Source of the DNA: Eutreptiella sp. 'Long Island Sound 2002'
Taxonomy: Eukaryota; Euglenozoa; Euglenophyceae; Eutreptiales; Eutreptiaceae
Assembly (NCBI GenBank): GCA_964036045.1
Contig: OZ038379.1
Span: 188,555,885-188,619,884, forward strand
Direction: 5' to 3'
Length of the DNA: 64,000 nt
In this document: positions 1-11,773 of the stretch, piece after piece
Layout of the letters: each line of letters opens with the position of its first letter
How positions within the stretch are numbered: position 1 is the first letter of the stretch
Position numbers and translations under genes: made by a program
The notes under the pieces: generated by a model
What the model was told of the DNA's origin: nothing
Seen by the model: the letters and a program-made list of their open reading frames with translations, nothing else
The model's database searches: none

Positions 1-7
1 GGCTAAT

Positions 8-1165
8 CAAGATTGAATATTGGGACCGAGCTGGTGGGGGAGGAAACATTAGCCATGATTGGTGAGGGACATCAAGAATGATTCACCCATTGATGGCTCT
101 TGACAAAGTGAAATCAGCTTGCAAGTGAACCCCATCACCACGAGGCCCACTTTCAAGGCTTCTTGGACTTCTAAGGGGCCAAAATGCCCCAAAATGGGCT
201 CAAAATGGGCTCATTTCACCCGCTTGTGCACCCCAAATGGTCTAGAATGAGGTTTAGAAAAATGTGTATTTGACCCATTTTTGACCCATTTTTGGCCCCA
301 AAACAGCCCATTTTCAAGGCATTTTGGGATTTTCGGAGGACCAAAATGGGCCACCACAAGCTCAAAATCGTCCGAAAACACTTGTTTTAGCGTCGCACAT
401 GGTTTAGGATCATTTTTCGAGAAAAGTCATGTTTTTGCCCCTACTGGACCCTGTTGACCCATTTGTGCACCCACCTGTTTGGGCTTGAGCTTGCACCTTG
501 CTGCAGCCTAGTGGGCCTAGGTATTGGGGTGTAGGCGTCGGTTTGGGCAATTCTGAGGGGTGGAAACCACAACAAGTGGGGGGTTGCGGGTGGACTAGGT
601 GGCCTCGGAATCGCATTTTGAGCCATGTAGCCAAAAATATGGCCTATTCTTGGTTTGTGGCTGTTGGCATTTGGAGCTTCTGGGGGCCTTTTTGGGCCGT
701 TTCCGTGACATATCATGGAGTTAGAGGGCCGCAAAGAGCTCGTTAACACGGGGAAGTCAAGCCGCACGTGTAGTGTACCCACCGTTTCCCTTTGTTTGGC
801 CGTTTTGAATGTGTTCCAGGGCTTTTTTGGCCCAAAAATGGCTGTTTTTGGCCCCAAACTGCAGTTTTTGAAACTAAGGTCCGCCACTTGCGACGCCCAT
901 ATCCGGCCGCCACCGTTGAGTTTCTTGCTCAAACTTTGTGTGATTGTACTTCACACCCATAGGTATCATGCACCAAAATTTCAACCACATCCAAAGCACC
1001 ACGATGGAGTTCTAATTTTTCCCCATTTCGCGCGTGCTGCTTGCTTGCTGCTTGCTGCTTGCTTGCTTGCTGCTTGCTGCTTGCTGCTAAACCTGGTAGG
1101 TCCACCCTAGCCACTAAAAAGGGTTATAAAACCAAGACTGGTTCCACCAGCTCGGTGACCCTAAT
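8..1165 (+). repeat. Satellite monomer 1 (B-like head, A body)
   Basis: 1158 bp. The head reads AGCCATGATTGG as in B monomers, but from about position 270 the doubled GACCCATTTTT and later the A-type GTACTTCACACC appear. It is a chimera of the two types. Confidence 0.85.
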
Positions 1166-2315
1166 CAAGATTGAATATTGGGACCCAGCTGGTGGGGGAG
1201 GAAACATTAGCCATGATTGGTGAGGGACATCAAGAATGATTCACCCATTGATGGCTCTTGACAAAGTGAAATCAGCTTGCAAGTGAACCCCATCACCACG
1301 AGGCCCACTTTCAAGGCTTTTTGGAATTCTGAGGGGCCAAAATGCCCCAAAATGGGCTCAAAATGGGCTCATTTCACCCGTTTGTGCACCCCAAGTGGTC
1401 TAGGATGAGGTTTGGAAAAATGCGATTTTGACCCATTTTTGGTCCCAAAACAGCCCATTTTCAAGGCATTTTGGGATTTTCGGAGGACCAAAATGGGCCA
1501 CCACAAGCTCAAAATCGTCCGAAAACACTTGTTTTAGCGTCGCACATGGTCTAGGATCATTTTTGAGAAAAGTCATGTTTTTGCCCCTACTGGACCCTGT
1601 TGACCCATTTGGGCACCCACCTGTTTGGGCTTGAGCTTGCACCTTGCTGCAGCCTAATGGGCCTAGGTATTGGGGTGTAGGCGTTGGTTTGGGCAATTCT
1701 GAGGGGTGGAAACCACAACAAGTGGGGGGTTGCAGGTGGACTAGGTGGCCTCGGAATCGCATTTTGAGCCATGTAGCCAAAAATATGGCCTATTCTTGGT
1801 TTGTGGCTGTTGGCATTTGGAGCTTCTGGGGGCCTTTTTGGGCCGTTTCCGTGACATATCACGGAGTTAGAGGGCCGCAAAGAGCTCGTTAACACGGGGA
1901 AGTCAAGCCGCACGTGTAGTGTACCCACCGTTTCCCTTTGTTTGGCCGTGTTGAATGTGTTCCAGGGCTTTTTTGGCCCAAAAATGGCTGTTTTTGGCCC
2001 TAAACGCAGTTTTTGAAATTGAGGTCCGCCACTTGCGACGCTCATATCCGGCCGCCACCGTTGAGTTTTTGGCTCAAACTTTGTGTGATTGTACATCACA
2101 CCCATAGGTATCATCCACCAAAATTTGAGCCAAATCTGAAGCACCACGACGGAGTTCTAATTTTTCCCCATTTCGCGCGTGCTGCATGCTTGCTGCTTGC
2201 TGCTTGCTTGCTTGCTGCGTGCTTGCTTGCTTGCTGCTAAACTTGGTAGGTCCACCCTAGACACTAAAAAGGGTTATACAACCAAGACTGGTTCCACCAG
2301 CTCGGTGACCCTAAT
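1166..2315 (+). repeat. Satellite monomer 2 (type B)
   Basis: 1150 bp. Single GACCCATTTTT, and B-type GTACATCACACC near 2091. It is followed directly by another B monomer, which breaks the A/B alternation. Confidence 0.85.
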
Positions 2316-3471
2316 CAAGATTGAATATTGGGACCCAGCTGGTGGGGGAGGAAACATTAGCCATGATTGGTGAGGGACATCAAGAATGATTCACCCATTG
2401 ATGGCTCTTGACAAAGTGAAATCAGCTTGCAAGTGAACCCCATCACCACGAGGCCCACTTTCAAGGCTTTTTGGAATTCTGAGGGGCCAAAATGCCCCAA
2501 AATGGGCTCAAAATGGGCTCATTTCACCCGTTTGTGCACCCCAAGTGGTCTAGGATGAGGTTTGGAAAAATGCGTTTTTGACCCATTTTTGGTCCCAAAA
2601 CAGCCCATTTTCAAGGCATTTTGGGATTTTCGGAGGACCAAAATGGGCCACCACAAGCTCAAAATCGTCCGAAAACACTTGTTTTAGCGTCGCACATGGT
2701 CTAGGATCATTTTTGAGAAAAGTCATGTTTGTGCCCCTATTGGACCCTGTTGACCCATTTGGGCACCCACCTGTCTGGGCTTGAGCTTACACCTTGCTGC
2801 AGCCTAGTGGGCCTAGGTATTGGGGTGTAGGCGTCGGTTTGGGCAATTCTGAGGGGTGGAAACCACAACAAGTGGGGGGTTGCAGGTGGACTAGGTGGCC
2901 TCGGAATCGCATTTTGAGCCATGTAGCCAAAAATATGGCCTATTCTTGGTTTGTGGTTGTCGGCATTTGGAGCTTCTGAGGGCCTTTTTGGGCCGTTTCC
3001 GTGACATATCATGGAGTTAGAGGGCCGCAAAGAGCTCGTTAACACGGGGAAGTCAAGCCGCACGTGTAGTGTACCCACCGTTTCCCTTTGTTTGGCCGTG
3101 TTGAATGTGTTCCAGGGCTTTTTTGGCCCAAAAATGGCTGTTTTTGGCCCTAAACGCAGTTTTTGAAATTGAGGTCCGCCACTTGCGAATCCCGTTCCCG
3201 GCCACCACCGTTGAGTTTTTGGCTCAAACTTTGTGTGATTGTACATCACACCCATAGGTATCATCCACCAAAATTTGAGCCAAATCTGAAGCACCACAAC
3301 GGAGTTCTAATTTTTCCCCATTTCGCGCGTGCTGCATGCTTGCTGCTTGCTGCTTGCTTGCTTGCTGCGTGCTTGCTTGCTTGCTGCTAAACTTGGTAGG
3401 TCCACCCTAGACACTAAAAAGGGTTATACAACCAAGACTGGTTCCACCAGCTCGGTGACCCTAACCCTAAT
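2316..3471 (+). repeat. Satellite monomer 3 (type B)
   Basis: 1156 bp, type B. It carries the TGCGAATCCCGTTCCCGG variant shared with monomers 5 and 7, whereas monomer 2 has TGCGACGCTCATATCCGG. It ends in a telomere-like CCCTAACCCTAA at its right border. Confidence 0.85.
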
Positions 3472-4505
3472 CAAGATTGAATATTTGGACCCAGCTGGTG
3501 GGGGAGGGAACATCAGCTATGAGTGGTGAGGGGCATCAAGAATGATTCACACATTGATGGCTCTTGACAAAGTGAAATCAGCTTGCAAGTGAACCCCATC
3601 ACCACGAGGCCCACTTTCAAGGTTTTCTTGGAATTCTGAGGGGCCAAAATGCCCCAAAATGGGCTCAAAATGGGCTCATTTCACCCGTTTGTGCACCCCA
3701 AATGGTCTAGGATGAGGTTTGAAACAATGCGTTTTTGACCCATTTTTGACCCAGTTTTGGTCCCAAAACAGCCCATTTTCAAGGCATTTTGGGTTTTTCG
3801 GAGGACCAAAATGGGCCACCACAAGCTCAAAGTCGTCCAAAAACACTTGTTTTAGCGTCGCACTTAGTCTAGGATCATTTTTGAGAAAAGTCATCTTCGT
3901 GCCCCTACTGGACCCTATTGACCCATTTGGGCACCCACCTGTTTGGGCTTGAGCTTGCACCTTGCTGCAGCCTAGTGGGCCTAGGTATTGGGGTGTAGGC
4001 GTCGGTTTGGGCAATTTTGAGGGGTGGAAACCACAACAAGTGGGGGGTTGCGGGTGGAGTAGGTGCCCTCGGAATCGCATTTTGAGCCATGTAGCCAAAG
4101 ATATGGCCTATTCTTGGTTTGTGGCTGTTGGCATTTGGAGCTTCTGGGGGCCTTTTTGGGCCGTTTCCGTGAAATATCATGGAGTTAGAGGGCCGCAAAG
4201 AGCTCGTTAACACGGGGAAGTCAAGCCGCACGTGTAGTGTACCCACCGTTTCCCTTTGTTTGGCCGTTTTGAATGTGTTCCAGGGCTTTTTTGGCCCAAA
4301 AATGGCTGTTTTTGGCCCTAAACTGCAGTTTTTGAAATTGAGGTCCGCCACTTGCGACGCCGATTCCCAGCCGCCACCGTTGAGTTTCTTGCTCAAACTT
4401 TGTGTGATTGTACTTCACACCCATAGGTATCATGCACCAAAATTTCAACCACATCCAAAGCACCACGATGGAGTTCTAATTTTTCCCCATTTCGCGCGTG
4501 CTGCA

Positions 4506-4536
<31 letters not shown>

Positions 4537-4637
4537 GCTTGCTGCTTGCTGCTTGCTGCTAAACCTGGTAGGTCCACCCTAGCCACTAAAAAGGGTTATA
4601 AAACCAAGACTGGTTCCACCAGCTCGGTGACCCTAAT
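3472..4637 (+). repeat. Satellite monomer 4 (type A)
   Basis: 1166 bp, type A: head with AGCTATGAGTGG, doubled GACCCA motif near 3735, and GTACTTCACACC near 4410. Confidence 0.85.
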
Positions 4638-5672
4638 CAAGATTGAATATTGGGACCCAGCTGGTGGGGGAGGAAACATTAGCCATGATTGGTGAGGGAC
4701 ATCAAGAATGATTCACCCATTGATGGCTCTTGACAAAGTGAAATCAGCTTGCAAGTGAACCCCATCACCACGAGGCCCACTTTCAAGGCTTTTTGGAATT
4801 CTGAGGGGCCATAATGCCCCAAAATGGGCTCAAAATGGGCTCATTTCACCCGCTTGTGCACCCCAAGTGGTCTAGGATGAGGTTTGGAAAAATGCGTTTT
4901 TGACCCATTTTTGGTCCCAAAACAGCCCATTTTCAAGGCATTTTGGGATTTTCGGAGGACCAAAATGGGCCACCACAAGCTCAAAATCGTCCGAAAACAC
5001 TTGTTTTAGCGTCGCACATGGTCTAGGATCATTTTTGAGAAAAGTCATGTTTTTGCCCCTACTGGACCCTGTTGACCCATTTGGGCACCCACCTGTTTGG
5101 GCTTGAGCTTACACCTTGCTGCAGCCTAGTGGGCCTAGGTATTGGGGTGTAGGCGTCGGTTTGGGCAATTCTGAGGGGTGGAAACCACAACAAGTGGGGG
5201 GTTGCGGGTGGAGTAGGAGCCCTCGGAATCGCATTTTGAGCCATGTAGCCAAAAATATGGCCTATTCTTGGTTTGTGGTTGTCGGCATTTGGAGCTTCTG
5301 GGGGCCTTTTTGGGCCGTTTCCGTGAAATATCATGGAGTTAGAGGGCCGCAAAGAGCTCGTTAACCCGGGGAAGTCAAGCCGCACGTGTAGTGTACCCAC
5401 CGTTTCCCTTTGTTTGGCCGTTTTGAATGTGTTCCAGGGCTTTTTTGGCCCAAAAATGGCTGTTTTTGGCCCTAAACGCAGTTTTTGAAATTGAGGTCCG
5501 CCACTTGCGAATCCCGTTCCCGGCCACCACCGTTGAGTTTTTGGCTCAAACTTTGTGTGATTGTACATCACACCCATAGGTATCATCCACCAAAATTTGA
5601 GCCAAATCTGAAGCACCACGACGGAGTTCTAATTTTTCCCCATTTCGCGCGTGCTGCTTGCTTGCTGCTTGC

Positions 5673-5707
<35 letters not shown>

Positions 5708-5793
5708 GCTAAACTTGGTAGGTCCACCCTAGATACTAAAAAGGGTTATACAACCAAGACTGGTTCCACCAGCTCGGTGACCCTAACCTTAAT
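4638..5793 (+). repeat. Satellite monomer 5 (type B)
   Basis: 1156 bp, type B. It contains a CCCGGGG variant near 5365 where other monomers have CACGGGG. Confidence 0.85.
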
Positions 5794-6823
5794 CAAGATT
5801 GAATATTGGGACCCAGCTGGTGGGGGAGGAAACATTAGCTATGAGTGGTGAGGGGCATCAAGAATGATTCACACATTGATGGCTCTTGACAAAGTGAAAT
5901 CAGCTCGCAAGTGAACCCCATCACCTCGAGGCCCACTTTCAAGGTTTTCTTGGAATTCTGAGGGGCCAAAATGCCCCAAAATGGGCTCAAAATGGGCTCA
6001 TTTCACCCGTTTGTGCACCCCAAATGGTCTAGGATGAGGTTTGAAACAATGCGTTTTTGACCCATTTTTGACCCATTTTTGGTCCCAAAACAGCCCATTT
6101 TCAAGGCATTTTGGGATTTTCGGAGGACCAAAATGGGCCACCACAAGCTCAAAGTCGTCCAAAAACACTTGTTTTAGCGTCGCACATGGTCTAGGATCAT
6201 TTTTGAGAAAAGTCATCTTTGTGCCCCTACTGGACCCTTTTGACCCATTTGGGCACCCACCTGTTTGGGCTTGAGCTTACACCTTGCTGCAGCCTAGTGG
6301 GCCTAGGTATTGGGGTGTAGGCGTCGGTTTGGGCAATTCTGAGGGGTGGAAACCACAACAAGTGGGGGGTTGCGGGTGGAGTAGGAGCCCTCGGAATCGC
6401 ATTTTGAGCCATGTAGCCAAAAATATGGCCTATTCTTGGTTTGTGGCTGTTGGCATTTGGAGCTTCTGGGGGCCTTTTTGGGCCGTTTCCGTGAAATATC
6501 ATGGAGTTAGAGGGCCGCAAAGAGCTCGTTAACACGGGGAAGTCAAGCCGCACGTGTAGTGTACCCACCGTTTCCCTTTGTTTGGCCGTTTTGAATGTGT
6601 TCCAGGGCTTTTTTGGCCCAAAAATGGCTGTTTTTGGCCCCAAACTGCAGTTTTTGAAACTAAGGTCCGCCACTTGCGACGCTCATATCCGGCCGCCACC
6701 GTTGAGTTTCTTGCTCAAACTTTGTGTGATTGTACTTCACACCCATAGGTATCATGCACCAAAATTTCAACCACATCCAAAGCACCACGATGGAGTTCTA
6801 ATTTTTCCCCATTTCGCGCGTGC

Positions 6824-6858
<35 letters not shown>

Positions 6859-6952
6859 GCTTGCTGCTTGCTGCTAAACCTGGTAGGTCCACCCTAGCCA
6901 CTAAAAAGGGTTATAAAACCAAGACTGGTTCCACCAGCTCGGTGACCCTAAT
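5794..6952 (+). repeat. Satellite monomer 6 (type A)
   Basis: 1159 bp, type A, with the doubled GACCCATTTTT near 6058 and A-type 3' markers near 6735. Confidence 0.85.
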
Positions 6953-7987
6953 CAAGATTGAATATTGGGACCCAGCTGGTAGGGGAGGAAACATTAGCCA
7001 TGATTGGTGAGGGACATCAAGAATGATTCACCCATTGATGGCTCTTGACAAAGTGAAATCAGCTTGCAAGTGAACCCCATCACCACGAGGCCCACTTTCA
7101 AGGCTTTTTGGAATTCTGAGGGGCCAAAATGCCCCAAAATGGGCTCAAAATGGGCTCATTTCACCCGTTTGTGCACCCCAAGTGGTCTAGGATGAGGTTT
7201 GGAAAAATGCGATTTTGACCCATTTTTGGTCCCAAAACAGCCCATTTTCAAGGCATTTTGGGATTTTCGGAGGACCAAAATGGGCCACCACAAGCTCAAA
7301 ATCGTCCGAAAACACTTGTTTTAGCGTCGCACATGGTCTAGGATCATTTTTGAGAAAAGTCATGTTTTTGCCCCTACTGGACCCTGTTGACCCATTTGGG
7401 CACCCACCTGTTTGGGCTTGAGCTTGCACCTTGCTGCAGCCTAATGGGCCTAGGTATTGGGGTGTAGGCGTCGGTTTGGGCAATTCTGAGGGGTGGAAAC
7501 CACAACAAGTGGGGGGTTGCAGGTGGACTAGGTGGCCTCGGAATCGCATTTTGAGCCATGTAGCCAAAAATATGGCCTATTCTTGGTTTGTGGCTGTTGG
7601 CATTTGGAGCTTCTGGGGGCCTTTTTGGGCCGTTTCCGTGACATATCACGGAGTTAGAGGGCCGCAAAGAGCTCGTTAACACGGGGAAGTCAAGCCGCAC
7701 GTGTAGTGTACCCACCGTTTCCCTTTGTTTGGCCGTGTTGAATGTGTTCCAGGGCTTTTTTGGCCCAAAAATGGCTGTTTTTCGCCCTAAACGCAGTTTT
7801 TGAAATTGAGGTCCGCCACTTGCGAATCCCGTTCCCGGCCACCACCGTTGAGTTTTTGGCTCAAACTTTGTGTGATTGTACATCACACCCATAGGTATCA
7901 TCCACCAAAATTTGAGCCAAATCTGAAGCACCATGACGGAGTTCTAATTTTTCCCCATTTCGCGCGTGCTGCTTGCTTGCTGCTTGC

Positions 7988-8030
<43 letters not shown>

Positions 8031-8116
8031 GCTAAACTTGGTAGGTCCACCCTAGATACTAAAAAGGGTTATACAACCAAGACTGGTTCCACCAGCTCGG
8101 TGACCCTAACCCTAAT
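6953..8116 (+). repeat. Satellite monomer 7 (type B)
   Basis: 1164 bp, type B, with a longer TTGC tract (about 7969-8033) and CCCTAACCCTAA at its right border. Confidence 0.85.
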
Positions 8117-9146
8117 CAAGATTGAATATTTGGACCCAGCTGGTGGGGGAGGGAACATCAGCTATGAGTGGTGAGGGGCATCAAGAATGATTCACACATT
8201 GATGGCTCTTGACAAAGTGAAATCAGCTCGCAAGTGAACCCCATCACCACGAGGCCCACTTTCAAGGTTTTCTTGGAATTCTGAGGGGCCAAAATGCCCC
8301 AAAATGGGCTCAAAATGGGCTCATTTCACCCGTTTGTGCACCCCAAATGGTCTAGGATGAGGTTTGAAACAATGCGTTTTTGACCCATTTTTGACCCATT
8401 TTTGGTCCCAAAACAGCCCATTTTCAAGGCATTTTGGGATTTTCGGAGGACCAAAATGGGCCACCACAAGCTCAAAGTCGTCCAAAAACACTTGTTTTAG
8501 CGTCGCACATGGTCTAGGATCATTTTTGAGAAAAGTCATCTTTGTGCCCCTACTGGACCCTTTTGACCCATTTGGGCACCCACCTGTTTGGGCTTGAGCT
8601 TGCACCTTGCTGCAGCCTAGTGGGCCTAGGTATTGGGGTGTAGGCGTCGGTTTGGGCAATTCTGAGGGGTGGAAACCACAACAAGTGGGGGGTTGCAGGT
8701 GGACTAGGTGGCCTCGGAATCGCATTTTGAGCCATGTAGCCAAAAATATGGCCTATTCTTGGTTTGTGGCTGTTGGCATTTGGAGCTTCTGGGGGCCTTT
8801 TTGGGCCGTTTCCGTGACATATCATGGAGTTAGAGGGCCGCAAAGAGCTCGTTAACACGGGGAAGTCAAGCCGCACGTGTAGTGTACCCACCGTTTCCCT
8901 TTGTTTGGCCGTGTTGAATGTGTTCCAGGGCTTTTTTGGCCCAAAAATGGCTGTTTTTGGCCCTAAACTGCAGTTTTTGAAACTGAGGTCCGCCACTTGC
9001 GACGCCCATTCCCAGCCGCCACCGTTGAGTTTCTTGCTCAAACTTTGTGTGATTGTACTTCACACCCATAGGTATCATGCACCAAAATTTCAACCACATC
9101 CAAAGCACCACGATGGAGTTCTAATTTTTCCCCATTTCGCGCGTGC

Positions 9147-9181
<35 letters not shown>

Positions 9182-9275
9182 GCTTGCTGCTTGCTGCTAA
9201 ACCTGGTAGGTCCACCCTAGCCACTAAAAAGGGTTATAAAACCAAGACTGGTTCCACCAGCTCGGTGACCCTAAT
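8117..9275 (+). repeat. Satellite monomer 8 (type A)
   Basis: 1159 bp, type A; nearly identical to monomer 6 over most of its length. Confidence 0.85.
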
Positions 9276-10390
9276 CAAGATTGAATATTGGGACCCAGCT
9301 GGTAGGGGAGGAAACATTAGCCATGATTGGTGAGGGACATCAAGAATGATTCACCCATTGATGGCTCTTGACAAAGTGAAATCAGCTTGCAAGTGAACCC
9401 CATCACCACGAGGCCCACTTTCAAGGCTTTTTGGACTTCTAAGGGGCCAAAATGCCCCAAAATGGGCTCAAAATGGGCTCATTTCACCCGCTTGTGCACC
9501 CCAAGTGGTCTAGGATGAGGTTTGGAAAAATGCGGTTTTGACCCATTTTTGGTCCCAAAACAGCCCATTTTCAAGGCATTTTGGGATTTTCGGAGGACCA
9601 AAATGGGCCACCACAAGCTCAAAATCGTCCGAAAACACTTGTTTTAGCGTCGCACATGGTCTAGGATCATTTTTGAGAAAAGTCATGTTTTTGCCCCTAC
9701 TGGACCCTGTTGACCCATTTGGGCACCCACCTGTTTGGGCTTGAGCTTGCACCTTGCTGCAGCTTAATGGGCCTAGGTATTGGGGTGTAGGCGTCGGTTT
9801 GGGCAATTCTGAGGGGTGGAAACCACAACAAGTGGGGGGTTGCAGGTGGACTAGGTGGCCTCGGAATCGCATTTTGAGCCATGTAGCCAAAAATATGGCC
9901 TATTCTTGGTTTGTGGCTGTTGGCATTTGGAGCTTCTGAGGGCCTTTTTGGGCCGTTTCCGTGACATATCATGGAGTTAGAGGGCCGCAAAGAGCTCGTT
10001 AACACGGGGAAGTCAAGCCGCACGTGTAGTGTACCCACCGTTTCCCTTTGTTTGGCCGTTTTGAATGTGTTCCAGGGCTTTTTTGGCCCAAAAATGGCTG
10101 TTTTTGGCCCTAAACGCAGTTTTTGAAATTGAGGTCCGCCACTTGCGAATTCCGTTCCCGGCCACCACCGTTGAGTTTTTGGCTCAAACTTTGTGTGATT
10201 GTACATCACACCCATAGGTATCATCCACCAAAATTTGAGCCAAATCTGAAGCACCACGACGGAGTTCTAATTTTTCCCCATTTCGCGCTTGCTTGCTTGC
10301 TTGCTGCTGCTGCTAAACCCGTTACGTCCACCCTAAACCCTAAAGAGGGTTATAAAACCAAGACCGGTTCCACCAGCTCGGTGACCCTAA
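9276..10390 (+). repeat. Satellite monomer 9 (type B, terminal, shortened)
   Basis: Last monomer, about 1.1 kb. Its TTGC tract is shortened (10288-10315) and the following stretch is diverged: CCCTAAACCCTAAAG replaces the usual CCCTAGCCACTAAAAAG. Similarity stops after CCCTAACCCTAAACCCCC at about 10400. Confidence 0.85.
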
Positions 10391-10620
10391 CCCTAAACCC
10401 CCTCCCCCCTCACCCCTGGCTGGACACCCCCATGACCCCCAGCCAGCCCCCCCCCCCCCCAACCCCCGGCAGGAACATCCCCCCCTCCCCCTGACCGCCG
10501 GCAGGAACACCCCCCTTCCCCCCGACCCCTGGGAGGAACACCCCCCCCCTCCCCCGACCCCTGGGAGGAACACCCCCCTTCCCCCCCAACTCCCCCCCAC
10601 CCCCCCCGAGGTTTGAAAGA
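10391..10620. repeat. C-rich imperfect ~28-bp minisatellite
   Basis: Plus strand almost purely pyrimidine in long runs, with a degenerate unit built on CCCCCGACCCCTGGGAGGAACACC repeated about four to five times between 10460 and 10580, plus homopolymer C tracts. The minus strand is correspondingly G-rich and could form quadruplexes. The tract directly abuts the end of the satellite. Confidence 0.75.
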
Positions 10621-10765
10621 TAGTTGGGGGGTTGTCGCATCAGGACCGGTTGTAGTCACCCCCCCGTGAGTCGGAGGTGTTGGCGAGCCCATGCCTGCGC
10701 CGGCTGACCCCAGCGCCTAGCCCGGGGACGCGCCGTCCATGGAGGCAGACAACGAGTTCCGCCCA

Positions 10766-11220
10766 ACCATCCAAGGTATATAGAGCATGTTTTAGGCCGT
10801 AATTACATTTTTTTCACCCTATTTGGGCATTAGGTCCAGAGGAGGGGGGGGGGAGGGCGGCTCCCAAGGGATAGGTACACAACGTGCTTTTGCAGTTTTT
10901 CACCCTGCTCAAAAATCGAAGTTTTTCGAAACTTATTTTTAAGATATTGTGACCACACAATATGACCATCCAAGCTATGTAAAGCATGTTTTAGGCCGTA
11001 TTTACGTGTTTTTCACCCTATTTGGTTATTAGGTTGTTGTTGTTTGGGGGCGGCGGGGGGAAGTGTTTGAAACTTATTTTTTTGATACCATGATCACCCA
11101 AAATGACCATCCAAGGTGTTTAAAGCATGTTTTAGGCCGTATTTACGTGATTTTCACCCTATTTGGGTACTAGCTCTCAAGGGGGGGGTCGGGGGGAGAG
11201 GGGGGGGGGGGGGGCATCCA
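10766..11220 (+). repeat. Three diverged copies of an AT-richer motif, likely intronic
   Basis: Copies begin at 10766, 10965 and 11106 (ACCATCCAAG...), run through GCATGTTTTAGGCCGTA and TTTTCACCCTATTTGG, and end near 10842, 11038 and 11180. The stretch before copies 2 and 3 is also related (GAAACTTATTTTT), and GGTACACAAC recurs at about 10875 and 11229, so the duplicated unit is longer than the best-matching core. No coding potential is seen. Confidence 0.75.
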
Positions 11221-11642
11221 AGGAATCGGTACACAACCTGCTTGCCCTTCGCACAGCTCAGACTCGTTTCTGCTGAAAACAGAGTCCAGTCCCCCCACCC
11301 ATATCTCTTGAGCAAAGGCGGGGGGCGACTTAGCGCGGTATATGAAAAATGAGAACACTAATCGTTCTTCACCGTTGAATGTGTTGATAGTGTCTCCTTA
11401 TCTGCGCCCAACTGCTCGAATACAGTTCCCTGTGCAGAGCACAAGATCTGCCCAGCGGTTGCTGCGTGTGGAGGTGGTAGGCGGCAATCGCCCGCTGTCG
11501 CCAAAAGTGGCAAGATAGGCCTGCAATGTCATCACTGTGAACCCCGTTGTGACTGTGACACCGTGAGCCTGACGTTTTGTCCCCCCTTCCGTGCCCTGAC
11601 CCCCTCGCTGCCATCCTGCTCACACACTTCCCCTCCTTACAG
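11221..11642 (+). other. Non-repetitive stretch upstream of the PUF exon, probably intron
   Basis: No repeat or gene recognised. It ends in a pyrimidine-rich tract (11617-11640, CACACTTCCCCTCCTTAC) and AG at 11641-11642, a good 3' splice site for the next feature. The preceding PUF exon was not found in the window. Confidence 0.5.
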
Positions 11643-11773
11643 CTGAGCTTGATGGCCACGTGCTGCGCTGTGTACTGGACCAGAACGGCAACCATGTGAT
11701 CCAGAAGTGCATTGAGCGTATTCCACCCGAGAACGTGACTTTCATCATCCAGTCATTTATTGGCAATGTGCAG
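11643..11773 (+). CDS. Pumilio/PUF-repeat exon (internal exon of a PUF RNA-binding protein gene)
   Basis: The exon has AG before 11643 and GT at 11774 (CAG|GTCTGC). It starts with two bases completing a codon and then encodes 43 residues, beginning [20 protein letters not shown] and ending [11 protein letters not shown], with no stop and a clean phase-0 donor. This is one PUF repeat, a three-helix unit that binds one RNA base. The helix-2 signature NHVIQ has Asn and Gln at the base-contacting positions and His as the stacking residue; in known PUF proteins the Asn/Gln pair reads uracil. By sequence it resembles a middle repeat of Pumilio proteins (about repeat 4 of the human protein, from memory). 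PUF proteins bind 3' UTRs and control mRNA translation and decay. Neighbouring PUF repeats were not found, so they lie outside the window or this is a lone captured exon. The intact frame and splice sites argue for a functional exon. Confidence 0.87.

Larger units (their letters stand above)
1..10390. repeat. Satellite array of ~1.16-kb monomers (A/B dimer)
   Basis: Nine head-to-tail monomers fill this stretch. Taking CAAGATTGAATAT as the start, monomers begin at 8, 1166, 2316, 3472, 4638, 5794, 6953, 8117 and 9276, giving lengths of 1150-1166 bp and a last one of about 1.1 kb. Each ends in a (TTGC)n/(TGC)n microsatellite of about 30-70 bp, then GGTTATAMAACC and CCACCAGCT, which is complementary to AGCTGGTGG about 45 bp further on. 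Two types are told apart near the 3' end: A has GTACTTCACACC and CATGCACC, B has GTACATCACACC and CATCCACC. The order by this marker is A B B A B A B A B. No RNA gene or credible protein is seen. The open frames of up to 186 codons on the minus strand recur in every monomer and are best read as satellite by-products. Confidence 0.93.

Noticed and set aside
1-10390. Repeated open frames of 68-186 codons in each satellite monomer
   Set aside because: Overlapping frames on both strands of the same monomer are equally open, and lengths change freely with indels between monomers. No family is recognisable.
10690-10782. Possible upstream exon ending at CCAAG|GTATAT
   Set aside because: The same CCATCCAAGGT context recurs in the two other copies of the local repeat, the frame does not resemble PUF sequence, and no acceptor was identified.
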